A stretch of 64,000 bases of DNA from Burkholderia sp. Bp8992. Lineage in GTDB: Bacteria > Pseudomonadota > Gammaproteobacteria > Burkholderiales > Burkholderiaceae. Below the pieces are notes generated by a model, which did no database searches, was not told where the DNA came from, and was given only the letters and a program-made list of their open reading frames with translations. The number at the start of each line of letters is the position of its first letter. Within the stretch, counting starts at the first letter, position 1. The position numbers and the translations under genes are program-made. Shown piece after piece: positions 41,747-51,206 of the stretch. Location: assembly GCF_003853705.1 (NCBI RefSeq), contig NZ_QTQI01000001.1, forward strand, positions 575,584 through 639,583. Reading direction: 5' to 3'.

Positions 41747-42939
41747 ACAGCGACACGCGCGAACAGCAATTGCGGCACGAAGTGGCCGACTGGGTGCAGT
41801 CGCACCTGACCGGCGAATTCGCCTGCCTGAAATATCGCGGCGGCCCTGGCGACGAGGAAGCGTGGCCGGCCCTGCGCAAGGCGTGGGAGCAGGTGCTGGC
41901 GAAGGGCGGCTGGACCGGGCTCGGCTGGCCGGCGAGCGCGGGTGGGCGCGGCTTCTCGGTCACCGAGCAGGTAATCTTCCACGAGGAATATGCCCGCGCG
42001 GGCGGCCCCGGCCGGATGGGCCATATCGGCGAAGGGCTGCTCGGGCCGACGCTCGTCGCGTGCGGCACCGACGACCAGCGCGCGCGCTTCCTGCCCGGCA
42101 TTCTGGCCGGCACGCAGTTCTGGTGCCAGGGCTATTCGGAGCCGGGCGCGGGTTCCGACCTGGCCAATGTGCGCACGCGCGCCGAACAGGACGCGGACGG
42201 CACGTGGCGCGTGGTCGGCCAGAAGGTGTGGACGTCGCTCGCGCACGATTCCGACTGGATCTTCGTGCTGGCGCGCACCGATCCCGCGTCGAAGGGCAAC
42301 AAGGGGCTGTCGTTCCTGCTGATGCCGCTCGACCAGCCGGGCATCGAGATCCGTCCGATCAGGCAACTCAACGGCGGCGCGGAATTCAACGAAGTGTTCT
42401 TCGACGGCGCGCGGGCCGAAGCACGCGACCTCGTCGGCGCGCCGGGCGATGGCTGGCGGATCGCGATGACGCTGCTCGGCTTCGAGCGCGGGATGTCGAC
42501 GCTCGGCCAGCAGATGCAGTTCGTCCGCGAACTCGAATGGGTGATCGACGCCGCGCGTGCATCGGGCGCGGACCGCGACCCCGTGCTGCGCCAGCGGATC
42601 GGCCGCGCATGGGCCGGGCTGCGCGTGATGCGCTACAACGCGCTGCGGATGCTGTCCGGCGCCGACGATGCCGACGCAAGCGCGCCGCTGCGCCGCGAGG
42701 CGCTGATCTACAAGTATTTCTGGTCGAACTGGCACCGCGACCTCGGCCAGCTCGCGATGGATGCGCTCGGGGCCCGCGCGAACGTGATCGATCCCGCCGA
42801 CGACAAGCTCACCCATCTGCAGCGCGTATTCCTGTTCTCCCGTGCGGACACGATCTACGCGGGCACCAACGAAATCCAGCTCAACATCATGGCCGAGCGC
42901 GGGCTCGGCATGCCCAGGGAACCACGAGGCACCGCATGA
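41743..42939 (+). CDS. fadE30: Acyl-CoA dehydrogenase (FadE30-like, 5OH-HIP-CoA)
   Basis: The protein has 398 residues. Blocks such as HLTGEFACLKYRGGPGDEEA, CQGYSEPGAGSDLANV, GQKVWTSLAHDSDW, ELNGGAEFNEVFFD-type text and ERGMSTLGQQMQF match FadE30, which dehydrogenates the propionate side chain of 5-OH-HIP-CoA. It ends TIYAGTNEIQLNIMAERGLG. The catalytic domain is complete. ATGA overlaps on both sides bind it to the upstream fadE and downstream ipdF genes. Confidence 0.83.
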   Translation: MNSDTREQQLRHEVADWVQSHLTGEFACLKYRGGPGDEEAWPALRKAWEQVLAKGGWTGLGWPASAGGRGFSVTEQVIFHEEYARAGGPGRMGHIGEGLLGPTLVACGTDDQRARFLPGILAGTQFWCQGYSEPGAGSDLANVRTRAEQDADGTWRVVGQKVWTSLAHDSDWIFVLARTDPASKGNKGLSFLLMPLDQPGIEIRPIRQLNGGAEFNEVFFDGARAEARDLVGAPGDGWRIAMTLLGFERGMSTLGQQMQFVRELEWVIDAARASGADRDPVLRQRIGRAWAGLRVMRYNALRMLSGADDADASAPLRREALIYKYFWSNWHRDLGQLAMDALGARANVIDPADDKLTHLQRVFLFSRADTIYAGTNEIQLNIMAERGLGMPREPRGTA

Positions 42940-43736
42940 CCGAACCCCAGATCCAGAAAGCACCGGCCTACGTGCCGGGCCACCAGCTGCTCGCCGGCAA
43001 ATCGGTGCTGATCACGGCCGCCGCCGGCGCCGGCATCGGCTTCGCGGCCGCGCGCCGTTGCGCGGAGGAGGGCTGCCGCGCGCTGTTCATCTCCGACATC
43101 CACGAAAAGCGTCTCGAACAGGCCGTCGACACGCTACGCGCGGAAACGGGGCTGCAACGGATCCATGGCCGCCTGTGCAATGTCGCGGTCGAGGCCGACG
43201 TGCGGGCGCTCGTCGCCGCGGCCGAGGACACGCTCGACGGCGTCGACGTGCTGATCAACAACGCCGGGCTCGGCGGGGCGACCCGCATCGTCGATATGGA
43301 CGATGCCGAATGGTCGCGCGTGATCGACATTAGCCTGACCGGGACGTTCCGGATGACGCGCGCGATGCTGCCGCACATGCAGGCCCGCGGCCGCGGCGCG
43401 ATCGTCAACAACGCATCGGTGCTCGGCTGGCGCGCGCAGGCGGAACAGGCGCACTACGCGGCCGCAAAGGCGGGCGTGATGGCGTTCACGCGCTGCGCGG
43501 CGCTCGAGGCGTCGCCGTACGGCGTGCGCATCAACGCGGTCGCACCGAGCATCGCGATGCACGATTTTCTGAAGAAGTCGGCTCCGGCCGACCTGCTGAA
43601 TCAACTGGCGTCGCGCGAGGCCTTCGGGCGCGCCGCCGAAGTCTGGGAGGTCGCGAACGTGATGGTGTTTCTTGCAAGCGATTACGCGTCGTACATGACG
43701 GGCGAAGTGCTGTCGGTCAGCAGCCAGCACGCATGA
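42936..43736 (+). CDS. ipdF: SDR 5-hydroxy-HIP-CoA dehydrogenase-like (IpdF)
   Basis: The protein has 266 residues. The glycine motif is TAAAGAGIG rather than the usual TGxxxGIG, with NNAGLGGATRIVDMDD, NNASVLGWRAQAEQAHYAAA (Ser/Tyr) and KAGVMAFTRCAALEA. The C-terminus SDYASYMTGEVLSVSSQHA resembles that of mycobacterial IpdF. IpdF handles the 5-hydroxyl of HIP-type CoA esters. Overlaps the fadE30 stop and the MaoC start by 4 nt each. The assignment is good; substrate order is family knowledge. Confidence 0.82.
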   Translation: MTEPQIQKAPAYVPGHQLLAGKSVLITAAAGAGIGFAAARRCAEEGCRALFISDIHEKRLEQAVDTLRAETGLQRIHGRLCNVAVEADVRALVAAAEDTLDGVDVLINNAGLGGATRIVDMDDAEWSRVIDISLTGTFRMTRAMLPHMQARGRGAIVNNASVLGWRAQAEQAHYAAAKAGVMAFTRCAALEASPYGVRINAVAPSIAMHDFLKKSAPADLLNQLASREAFGRAAEVWEVANVMVFLASDYASYMTGEVLSVSSQHA

Positions 43737-44221
43737 TGGACACGACCCTCGACCCCGTGCATGCGACGCCCCGCGTGTTCGCGCATCCCGGCGAACTCGC
43801 CGCGGCCGTCGGCGACACGCTCGGCGCGAGCGCGTGGCTCGCGATCGACCAGCCCCGCATCGACGGCTTCGCCGATGCGACGGGCGATCACCAGTGGGTG
43901 CACGTCGACCCCGTGCGCGCGAAGGACGGCCCGTTCGGCGCGTGCATCGCGCACGGCTACCTGACGCTGTCGCTCGTCAATCATTTCCTGCCGCAGATCG
44001 TGCGCATCGACGGCGCGCGGCTCGGCGTCAACTACGGCTGCGACAGGATCCGCTTCCCGGCGCCGGTGAAGGTCGGTGCGCGCGTGCGCGGCGTCGGCGA
44101 GCTGCTGCGCGTCGAGCCGCTCGAAGGCGGCGTGCAGGCGTGGATTCGCGTGACCGTCGAGATCGAGGGCGAAGCGAAACCCGGCTGCGTCGCCGACACG
44201 ATCAGCCGCTATTACTTGTAG
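43733..44221 (+). CDS. MaoC-type (R)-specific enoyl-CoA hydratase
   Basis: The protein has 162 residues with one hot-dog fold. The hydratase-2 motif is visible: IDGFADATGDHQWVHVDPVR then GPFGACIAHGYLTLSLVNHF, giving the catalytic Asp/His dyad. ATG 43733 overlaps the ipdF stop; a second ATG follows at 43736. It would hydrate an enoyl-CoA to the (R)-3-hydroxyacyl form, complementing the MFE-2-like SDR. Twelve bp separate it from the thiolase. Confidence 0.82.
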   Translation: MMDTTLDPVHATPRVFAHPGELAAAVGDTLGASAWLAIDQPRIDGFADATGDHQWVHVDPVRAKDGPFGACIAHGYLTLSLVNHFLPQIVRIDGARLGVNYGCDRIRFPAPVKVGARVRGVGELLRVEPLEGGVQAWIRVTVEIEGEAKPGCVADTISRYYL

Positions 44222-44233
44222 AGAGTCAGAGAC

Positions 44234-45439
44234 ATGGAAGACGCAGTCATCGTTTCCGTCGCACGCACGCCGATCGGCAAGGCGTTTCGCGGCATGTTCA
44301 ACGATACCGAGGCGCCGGCGCTGGGCGGCCACGTCGTGCGCGCGGCGCTCGAACGCGCGGGCGTCGCGCCGGCCGACGTCGACGACGTGCTGATCGGCTG
44401 CGCCGCGCAGCAGGGCACGCAAGGCTACAACCTCGGCCGCCTGTCGGCCGCGGCGGCCGGGCTGCCGGCGTCGGTTCCCGGCATGGCGATCGACCGCATG
44501 TGCTCGTCGGGCCTGATGTCGATCGCGAACGCCGCGCGCAGCATCGGTGCGGGTGACGCTCGGATCGTCGTCGCGGGCGGCGTCGAGTCGATCTCGCTCA
44601 CGCAGAACAAGCACAAGAACGCATATCGCGCGCGCTCGCAGGCCGTGCTCGACCACCAGCCGGCCGCGTATATCGCGATGATGGAAACGGCCGAGATCGT
44701 GTCGCGCCGCTACGGGATCCCGCGCGCCGAGCAGGACGCCTTCGCGCTGCAGAGCCACCGTCGTACGGCCGACGCCCAGGCGGCCGGACGCTTCGACGCG
44801 GAAATCGCGCCGCTCGACGTGCGCCGCGCGCTGTTCGACCAGGAAGGCAACGCGACCGGCCACGAGGATCTGCGCGCAGCGCGCGACGAAGGCGTGCGCG
44901 CCGACACGACGGCCGAGCGGCTCGCGGGGCTGAAGCCGTCGTGGAGCGGCGGCAAGGTCGTCGAGCAGGGCGAGTTCGTGACGGCCGGCAATGCGTCGCA
45001 GCTGTCGGACGGCGCGGCGGCCGTGGTGGTGATGTCGCGCAGCGAGGCGGTGCGCCGCGGGCTGACGCCGCTCGGCGCATTCCGCGGCCTCGCGGTGGCC
45101 GGCTGCGAGCCGGACGAGATGGGCATCGGCCCGGTGTTCGCGATTCCGAAGCTGCTGCAACGCTTCGGGATGACGGTGGCCGACGTCGGGTTGTGGGAGC
45201 TGAACGAGGCGTTCGCGTGCCAGGCGCTGTACTGCCGCGACACGCTCGGCATTCCCGACGACCGGCTGAACGTGGACGGCGGCGCGATCGCGCTCGGCCA
45301 CCCGTTCGGGATGTCGGGCACGCGCATGACGATGCACGCGCTGCTCGAAGGCGCGCGGCGCGGCGTGCGGCACGCGGTGGTGACGATGTGCATCGGCGGC
45401 GGGATGGGTGCCGCCGCGCTGTTCGAAGTCGGCGCGTAG
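44234..45439 (+). CDS. Thiolase, second of operon 2 (FadA5-like acetyl-CoA acyltransferase)
   Basis: The protein has 401 residues. Active-site blocks are complete: [42 protein letters not shown] and CIGGGMGAA. It is longer than FadA6 and of a different subfamily, with an inserted loop ([15 protein letters not shown]) that is typical of steroid-active FadA5-type enzymes. It closes the beta-oxidation part of the operon. Which acyl-CoA it cleaves cannot be told from sequence. Confidence 0.8.
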   Translation: MEDAVIVSVARTPIGKAFRGMFNDTEAPALGGHVVRAALERAGVAPADVDDVLIGCAAQQGTQGYNLGRLSAAAAGLPASVPGMAIDRMCSSGLMSIANAARSIGAGDARIVVAGGVESISLTQNKHKNAYRARSQAVLDHQPAAYIAMMETAEIVSRRYGIPRAEQDAFALQSHRRTADAQAAGRFDAEIAPLDVRRALFDQEGNATGHEDLRAARDEGVRADTTAERLAGLKPSWSGGKVVEQGEFVTAGNASQLSDGAAAVVVMSRSEAVRRGLTPLGAFRGLAVAGCEPDEMGIGPVFAIPKLLQRFGMTVADVGLWELNEAFACQALYCRDTLGIPDDRLNVDGGAIALGHPFGMSGTRMTMHALLEGARRGVRHAVVTMCIGGGMGAAALFEVGA

Positions 45440-45589
45440 CGATACGCGGACAGGCTGCGCCGCACACGCGGCCATCCAGTCGGGACCATTCGAGGCCGCG
45501 GCAACGACCGACGGCCCGGAGACTTGCAGTCGACGGCGGCAGGCGCTTCCGAGCGCACCGCCGTCGAACGCAGACACAGGAGACAAGCG

Positions 45590-46552
45590 ATGAAACGAAC
45601 TTTGCCCGGACTCGCGATGTCGGCGCTGGTGCTCGGCGCCGCGCTGTTCGCGTTTTCGCCGCGCCCGCTGCCGGCGTTCCCGGTCACCGCGATCCACGCG
45701 GACCGGCTGCAGATCAACGGGCTTGCCCGCGCCGGCACGACGCGCATCGTCGCGGTCGGCGAACGCGGCGTGATCCTGCTCAGCGACGACGCGGGTGCGC
45801 ACTGGCGTCCGGCATCGATCGCGCGTGACCAGGCGTCGACGCTCACGCAGGTGCGCTTCATCACGCCGACGCTCGGGATCGCGGTCGGCCACGACGGCCG
45901 GATCGTCCGCAGCGACGACGCGGGCGTGCACTGGCGCGAGGTTCACATGGACCCCGCGCATTCCGATCCGCTGCTGTCCGTATGGGGCACCGCCGACGGC
46001 CCGCTGTTCGCGGCCGGCAGCTTCGGCCAGCTGCTGCGCTCGGACGACGCCGGCATCAGCTGGCAGACGGTGAAGACACCGGCCGGCGACCGCCACCTGA
46101 ACGCGATCGTCGGCGATGGCCGCGGCAACCTGCTGATCGCGGGCGAGAGCGGCACGCTGCTGCGCTCGACCGACAACGGCGCCACGTGGGACAAGCTCGC
46201 GTCGCCGTATGCCGGCTCGCTGTTCGGCGCGCTGATGCTCGCGAACGGCGACTGGGTCGCGTACGGGATGCGCGGCAACGTCGTGCGCAGCACCGATCAC
46301 GGCGCGACCTGGACGCACGTCGACAGCCACGTGCCGGTGTCGTATTTCGGCGCGACCCAGCTCGGCGACGGCGAACTCGTGCTGGTCGGCCAGGGCGGCG
46401 CGATCGTCGCGTCGCGCGACGGCGGGCTGACCTTCGACGTACGGAAGCTCGGCGGCGTGCAGAGCCTCGCGGCCGTGCTGGACATGGGCCATGGCGCGCT
46501 GCTGCTCGGCGGTGAATCCGGCGTCGCGCCGCTCGCCGCGTCGCCGTCCTGA
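45590..46552 (+). CDS. Ycf48-like beta-propeller exported protein
   Basis: The protein has 320 residues. A signal peptide or anchor (MKRTLPGLAMSALVLGAALF) is followed by a BNR/Ycf48 propeller with six clear repeats: SDDAGAHW, SDDAGVHW, SDDAGISW, STDNGATW, STDHGATW and SRDGGLTF. ATG 45590 has AGGAGA upstream. It lies between the thiolase and an RND transporter. In Proteobacteria this protein type often accompanies RND, DUF1302 and DUF1329 genes in clusters for hydrophobic substrates; a periplasmic scaffold role is inferred. Confidence 0.75.
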   Translation: MKRTLPGLAMSALVLGAALFAFSPRPLPAFPVTAIHADRLQINGLARAGTTRIVAVGERGVILLSDDAGAHWRPASIARDQASTLTQVRFITPTLGIAVGHDGRIVRSDDAGVHWREVHMDPAHSDPLLSVWGTADGPLFAAGSFGQLLRSDDAGISWQTVKTPAGDRHLNAIVGDGRGNLLIAGESGTLLRSTDNGATWDKLASPYAGSLFGALMLANGDWVAYGMRGNVVRSTDHGATWTHVDSHVPVSYFGATQLGDGELVLVGQGGAIVASRDGGLTFDVRKLGGVQSLAAVLDMGHGALLLGGESGVAPLAASPS

Positions 46553-46646
46553 TGCGCGCCCATGGCGGCCGCGACCGACGCGACCGCCGGTTTCCGCATG
46601 CAACCGTTCGTTTCGCATCGCCCGTCCGTACCGACACGAGAAATCC

Positions 46647-49106
46647 ATGAACGACCTGTCACGCCCCCCTGAAGCGGTTCCCGCGTCGCGTCTCGCGACG
46701 TTCGTCGAGCGCTGCGCCGACACGATCATCCGCCGGCGCAAGCTGCTGATGCTGCTGTGCGTCGCGGTGACGCTCGCGCTCGGGCTGTCCGCGACGCGCC
46801 TGAAGCTCGATCCGGGCTTCAACAAGATGATCCCGATGCAGCACCCGTACATGCAGGTGTTCGAGCGCTATACGGGCGCGTTCCCCGGCGCGAACACGAT
46901 CCTCGTGAGCCTGCGCTGGAAGGGCGACGGCGACATCTACAACCAGACGTTCATGGATGCGCTGCGCCATGCGACCGACGACGTGTTCTTCATCCCCGGC
47001 GTGAACCGCTCGCGCGTGTTCTCGCTGTTCACGCCGAACGTCCACTACACGGAAGTGACCGAGGCCGGCTTCCGCGGCGACGTGGTCGTGCCCGGCCAGT
47101 TCTCCAGCGCGAACCCGGACGATCTCGCTAAGGTGCGCCGCAACGTCGCGCGCTCGGGGCAGATCGGCCGCCTCGTCGGCAACGACCTGAAGTCGGCGCT
47201 GATCCGCGCGGAGCTGCGCGAGACCGATCCGGCGACCGGCAAGCGGCTCGACTACAGCGCGGTCGCGCGCCAGCTCGAAGAGATCCGCGCGAAGTATGCG
47301 AAGCAGGGCATCGACGTGAACATCATCGGCTTCGCGAAGCTGGTCGGCGACGTCGAGAACGGCATCGCGGGCGTGATGGCGTTCTTCGCGCTCGCGTTCC
47401 TCGTGACGGCCGCGCTGCTGTTCGCCTATACGCGCTCGCTGAAGACGACCGTGCTCGCGCTCGTCGTCGCGCTGCTGCCGGTCGTCTGGCTGCTCGGTTC
47501 GCTGCCGCTGCTCGGGCTCGGCATCGACCCGATGTCGATCCTCGTGCCGTTCCTGATCTTCTCGATCGGCGTGTCGCACGCCGTGCAGATGACCAACGCG
47601 TGGAAGCAGGCGCTGGTGCGCGGCGCGTCGTCGGCCGGCGCCGCACGCGACGCGTTCCGCAAGCTGTTCGTGCCGGGCACCGTCGCGCTGCTGACCAACG
47701 CGCTGGGCTTCATGGTGATCATGCGGATCAGGATCGACATCGTGCGCGAGCTCGGCATCACCGCGTGCCTCGGCGTGCTGCTGATGATCGTGACGAACAA
47801 GGTGTTCCTGCCGATTCTGCTGTCGTACACGCGCCTCGAACGCGGCACGCTGGCGCGTGCGCAGCGCACGGCGGCGGCCGGCGGCAGCCGGATGTGGTCG
47901 CGCTTCGCGGTGTTCGCGCGGCCGGCGCCGGCGCTCGGCGTGTTCGCGGTGGCGCTCGCGCTGCTGGCGTACGGCGCGCTCGAGTCGCGCAAGCTGGAGA
48001 TCGGCGACATCGGCACGGGCGCGCCGGAGCTGCGCACGAACTCGCGCTACAACGTCGACAACGCGGCGATCACGCACCAGTACAACATCGGCGTCGACGT
48101 GCTGTCGGTGATCGTCGAGACGACCGGCTTCGACGACGCGTGCCTGCATTACCCGGTGATGAGCGCGATCGAGAAGTTCGAGATGAACATGCGCGGCGTG
48201 GCCGGCGTGCAGTCGGTGACGAGCGTGTCGTCGCAGGGCAAGGTATTCATCGCCGCGTTCAACGAGGGCAACCCGCGCTGGGCCGCGCTGCCGCGCTCCA
48301 TCGAAGGGCTCACGCAGGGTTCCAGCGCGTTCGACCCCGACAACGGGATGAACACCGCGAACTGCAAGGCGATCCAGGTGCTGATCTACACGAAGAATCA
48401 CGAAGGCACGACCATCGCGCACATCGTCGACGAGATCAGGCGTTTCGCGGCCGAGGACCGGGTGCCGAACGTCGCGTTCCGGCTCGCGGGCGGCAACGTC
48501 GGCGTGATGGCCGCGACCAACGAGGCCGTCGGCGACGCGGAGATCGCGATGCTGCTGTCGATCTTCGGGGCGATCGCGCTGCTCTGCGCGGTGACGTTCC
48601 GCTCGTGGCGCGCGGTGCTGTGCATCATCGTGCCGCTCACGCTCGTGTCGATCCTGTGCAATGCGGTGATGGCGCGCCTCGGCATCGGGCTGAAGGTCGC
48701 GACGCTGCCGGTGATCACGCTCGGCGTCGGCGTGGGCGTCGACTACGGGATCTACCTGTACGAGCGCCTGCAGCACGACATCCGCCACGGCGCGACGCTC
48801 CCCGATGCATTTGCCGACGCGATGCGCCAGCGCGGCACCGCGGCGCTGTTCACGGCCGTCACGATGTTCATCGGCGTCGGCACGTGGGCGTTCTCCGCGC
48901 TGAAGTTCCAGGTCGACATGGGCGTGCTGCTCGCGTTCATGTTCCTCGTGAACCTGTTCGGCGCTGTCTTTCTGCTGCCCGCGCTTGCCGCGTGGCTCGG
49001 CGTCGAACGTGCCGAGCGCCGCGTGTCGACCCGGCCGCTGGCTTCGGCGGCCCCGGCGCCGCTGAAGCCGTCGCCCGCGCTCGAACCCGGCAACCCGATG
49101 CGCTGA
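46647..49106 (+). CDS. RND/MMPL-superfamily transporter
   Basis: The protein has 819 residues and about twelve membrane helices in two halves, each with a large periplasmic loop (RRRKLLMLLCVAVTLALGLS; GVDYGIYLYERLQHDIRHGA). The SSD/MMPL signature regions LVPFLIFSIGVSHAVQMTN and LPVITLGVGVGVDYGIYLYE are clear. It is shorter than drug-efflux RNDs and resembles hopanoid/lipid exporters of the HpnN/MMPL type. No membrane-fusion gene is adjacent. Placement between Ycf48 and kshA suggests movement of steroids or their CoA-free acids. Direction of transport is not known. Confidence 0.82.
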   Translation: MNDLSRPPEAVPASRLATFVERCADTIIRRRKLLMLLCVAVTLALGLSATRLKLDPGFNKMIPMQHPYMQVFERYTGAFPGANTILVSLRWKGDGDIYNQTFMDALRHATDDVFFIPGVNRSRVFSLFTPNVHYTEVTEAGFRGDVVVPGQFSSANPDDLAKVRRNVARSGQIGRLVGNDLKSALIRAELRETDPATGKRLDYSAVARQLEEIRAKYAKQGIDVNIIGFAKLVGDVENGIAGVMAFFALAFLVTAALLFAYTRSLKTTVLALVVALLPVVWLLGSLPLLGLGIDPMSILVPFLIFSIGVSHAVQMTNAWKQALVRGASSAGAARDAFRKLFVPGTVALLTNALGFMVIMRIRIDIVRELGITACLGVLLMIVTNKVFLPILLSYTRLERGTLARAQRTAAAGGSRMWSRFAVFARPAPALGVFAVALALLAYGALESRKLEIGDIGTGAPELRTNSRYNVDNAAITHQYNIGVDVLSVIVETTGFDDACLHYPVMSAIEKFEMNMRGVAGVQSVTSVSSQGKVFIAAFNEGNPRWAALPRSIEGLTQGSSAFDPDNGMNTANCKAIQVLIYTKNHEGTTIAHIVDEIRRFAAEDRVPNVAFRLAGGNVGVMAATNEAVGDAEIAMLLSIFGAIALLCAVTFRSWRAVLCIIVPLTLVSILCNAVMARLGIGLKVATLPVITLGVGVGVDYGIYLYERLQHDIRHGATLPDAFADAMRQRGTAALFTAVTMFIGVGTWAFSALKFQVDMGVLLAFMFLVNLFGAVFLLPALAAWLGVERAERRVSTRPLASAAPAPLKPSPALEPGNPMR

Positions 49107-49174
49107 ACGGCGTGCCCCATTTCCCCTGCGCGCGGCCGGCCGCCGCGCGCTCTCCAACCAAGGAGTCAACCCAC

Positions 49175-50254
49175 ATGTCCGCACGCCCTTACAAGATCGA
49201 AGCCCAGCCGCTCGCGCAGCGCTATGCGCGCGGCTGGCACTGCCTCGGGCTCGCCCGCGACTACAAGGACGGCAAGCCGCACACGCTGAACGTCTTCGGC
49301 CGCAAGCTTGCCGCGTTCGCCGATTCGACCGGCAAGGTCAACATCGTCGACGCGTACTGCCCGCACATGGGCGCCGACCTGAGCCTCGGCACGGTCGAAG
49401 GCGACAACCTCGTGTGCCCGTTCCACGGCTGGGCGTGGAGCGGCGCAGGGCAGTGCGCGTCGATCCCGTACTGCAAGCGGATTCCGCCGAAGGCGCGCAT
49501 CGGCGCGTGGTCGACCTGCGAGGAAAACAACCTGCTGTTCGTGTGGAACGACCCGGAAGGCAATGCGCCGCCGGTCGACGTCGCGATTCCGCGCCTCGAC
49601 GTGTGCTTTTCCGACGAATGGTCGGACTGGGTCGTCGACAAGATGGTGATCCAGGCCAACTGCCGCGAGCTGGTCGACAACATCTCGGACGTCGCGCATT
49701 TCGCGACCGTGCACCATGCGCCGATCGACTATTTCGCGAACCTGTTCGAGGACCACAAGGCGACGCAATTGATGGTCGGCCGCAGCGAGAAGCTCGGCGG
49801 CGACAGCCTGACCGCGCTGTCGACCTATTTCGGACCGGCCGTGCACATCACGCAGATGACGGGGCAGAGCAACGGGCAGCCGATCCATTCGGTGCTGCTG
49901 AACTGCCACGTGCCGATCGACATGAACAGCTTCGAGCTGCGTTACGGCGTGATCGTGAAGAAGGTGGCCGGCCTGACCGACGAGCAGAACATGGAGATCG
50001 CGAACGCGTACGTGAAGGAAGCGCAGCGCGCGTTCTACGAGGACGTCGACATCTGGCACAGCAAGACGCGGATCGACAACCCGCTGCTGTGCGAGGGCGA
50101 TGGGCCGCTGTACCAGATGCGCGACTGGTATTCGCAGTTCTACCTGGACGTGGCCGACGTGCGGCCGTCCAGCGTCGCGCGCAAGGCGTTCGAGATGCGG
50201 ATTCGCGACGGCGGCGAGCCGCCGGTGCTGCATCACGTGTTCGAGCCACGGTAA
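49175..50254 (+). CDS. kshA: 3-ketosteroid 9-alpha-hydroxylase, Rieske oxygenase component (KshA)
   Basis: The protein has 359 residues. The Rieske cluster ligands are Cys62, His64, Cys81 and His84 (CPHMGADLSLG / VCPFHGWAW). The mononuclear iron site has His175 and His180 in DNISDVAHFATVHH, with the third ligand Asp in FYLDVADV. These blocks match KshA, which hydroxylates C9 and, with KstD, causes spontaneous ring B opening. AAGGAG precedes ATG 49175. It is the last gene of operon 2; its reductase KshB lies in operon 1. Confidence 0.9.
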   Translation: MSARPYKIEAQPLAQRYARGWHCLGLARDYKDGKPHTLNVFGRKLAAFADSTGKVNIVDAYCPHMGADLSLGTVEGDNLVCPFHGWAWSGAGQCASIPYCKRIPPKARIGAWSTCEENNLLFVWNDPEGNAPPVDVAIPRLDVCFSDEWSDWVVDKMVIQANCRELVDNISDVAHFATVHHAPIDYFANLFEDHKATQLMVGRSEKLGGDSLTALSTYFGPAVHITQMTGQSNGQPIHSVLLNCHVPIDMNSFELRYGVIVKKVAGLTDEQNMEIANAYVKEAQRAFYEDVDIWHSKTRIDNPLLCEGDGPLYQMRDWYSQFYLDVADVRPSSVARKAFEMRIRDGGEPPVLHHVFEPR

Positions 50255-50536
50255 AAAAGCGGGCAGGCCGGCCGAAAACGGGGATGTAACGATAGGTGCC
50301 CCGTCGGCCGGTCACGCCCGCCGCATAAGGCGCTCGAGGCGATCGCATGCTGCACTGCATCGAAATGGCTTGACGAACCGGCTGCGACAGCGTAGTGTCT
50401 ACGGTCGAAGTGTTCAAGAAGTCCGATTGCTCATCATTGGCCGCATTCCGTGCGGCAGTCGTTGGTCTCTCCCTCTTTGAGTCTTTCTGTGCCCGTCGTG
50501 GGCGCATGTTCAATTATTTGTATTAAGGAAGTATTT
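50255..50536 (+). promoter_or_regulatory. csp promoter and long 5' leader
   Basis: No gene lies in this 282-bp stretch. A promoter-like pair TTGACG (50370-50375) and TAGTGT (50393-50398) is spaced 17 bp. It would give a leader of about 130 nt, typical of cold-shock mRNAs. The leader holds a small hairpin GCCGCA / TGCGGC at 50440-50456 and an AT-rich run before the AAGGAAG ribosome site. Confidence 0.5.
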
Positions 50537-50740
50537 GTGGATACCGGTACCGTCAAGTGGTTCAACGAAACCAAGGGCTTTGGTTTCATTTCCCCGGACA
50601 ACGGCGGCGACGATCTGTTCGCCCATTTCTCGGAAATTCGCGGCACGGGCTTCAAGACCCTGGCCGAAGGCCAGAAGGTCAGCTTCGAAGTGAAGCGCGG
50701 CCCGAAGGGTCTGCAAGCGTCGAACATCACGCCGCAGTAA
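50537..50740 (+). CDS. Cold-shock protein (CspA family), GTG start
   Basis: The protein has 67 residues, one CSD OB-fold: [20 protein letters not shown] (RNP1 KGFGFI), [14 protein letters not shown] and [13 protein letters not shown]. It binds single-stranded RNA/DNA and melts mRNA structure in the cytoplasm. GTG 50537 with AAGGAAG upstream is the start; an upstream ATG extension is not conserved. It breaks the run of steroid genes and is followed by hairpins and infA. Confidence 0.9.
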   Translation: MDTGTVKWFNETKGFGFISPDNGGDDLFAHFSEIRGTGFKTLAEGQKVSFEVKRGPKGLQASNITPQ

Positions 50741-50796
50741 GCCGCATCGGCATCGGTCGCCAGCGGCGGCCGCTGCCGGATGGAGTTTCGCGCGAT

Positions 50797-50814
50797 GCGC
50801 CGCTTTGGCGGCGC
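50797..50814 (+). terminator. Hairpin after csp
   Basis: A 7-bp stem GCGCCGC / GCGGCGC with a TTTG loop lies 57 bp beyond the csp stop. No T run follows. With the larger dyad 18 bp further on, it may help end csp transcription. Confidence 0.35.
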
Positions 50815-50831
50815 CAGCGCGTTCCGATGCG

Positions 50832-50872
50832 CACGACCGATGCATCGCGACATTCACGATGCATCGGTCGTG
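50832..50872. repeat. 16-bp perfect inverted repeat between csp and infA
   Basis: Left arm CACGACCGATGCATCG (50832-50847), 9-nt spacer, right arm CGATGCATCGGTCGTG (50857-50872). It is the most stable dyad in the window outside terminators. The downstream strand is C/T-rich (GCCTCCCTCC) rather than a T run. It could be the csp terminator, an mRNA stabiliser or a protein-binding site. Confidence 0.6.
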
Positions 50873-51206
50873 ACGCCTCCCTCCTCGCATGCCTGAACGG
50901 CGTGCGACGTAACGCCCTCGTAAAGCGCTCGCCGCTTCGCGAGCGCATCACCGCTTCAACGCATCAACCTGAGCAGACCGCCGCCATGCCGTAGCCGGCG
51001 CGGTCCCGACTTGCGCGGCGCTCATCCCGCCGCCGCCACCGACCGCCCGAACGCCGCAACGCGCCGGGCTCCGATCGCAAGACGGGCCCGTTGCCCGTCT
51101 GAACGAACCGATCCCCGGCAGCCTGCCGGCGGCCGTCCCGTTGCGGGATACGGCGCCGGGCAGATCGCCGCGGCCGCGGTCTATCACCTTGTCTGGAGGA
51201 ATTGGT
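50873..51206 (+). other. infA leader region
   Basis: No gene is seen. A hairpin GCGCTCGC / GCGAGCGC lies at 50925-50946. The rest must carry the infA promoter if infA is not read from csp; no clear -35/-10 was assigned. Confidence 0.4.

Noticed and set aside
43682-46852. 1056-codon minus-strand frame across MaoC, thiolase and Ycf48 genes
   Set aside because: Same type of shadow; the real + strand genes overlap by ATGA and have family signatures.
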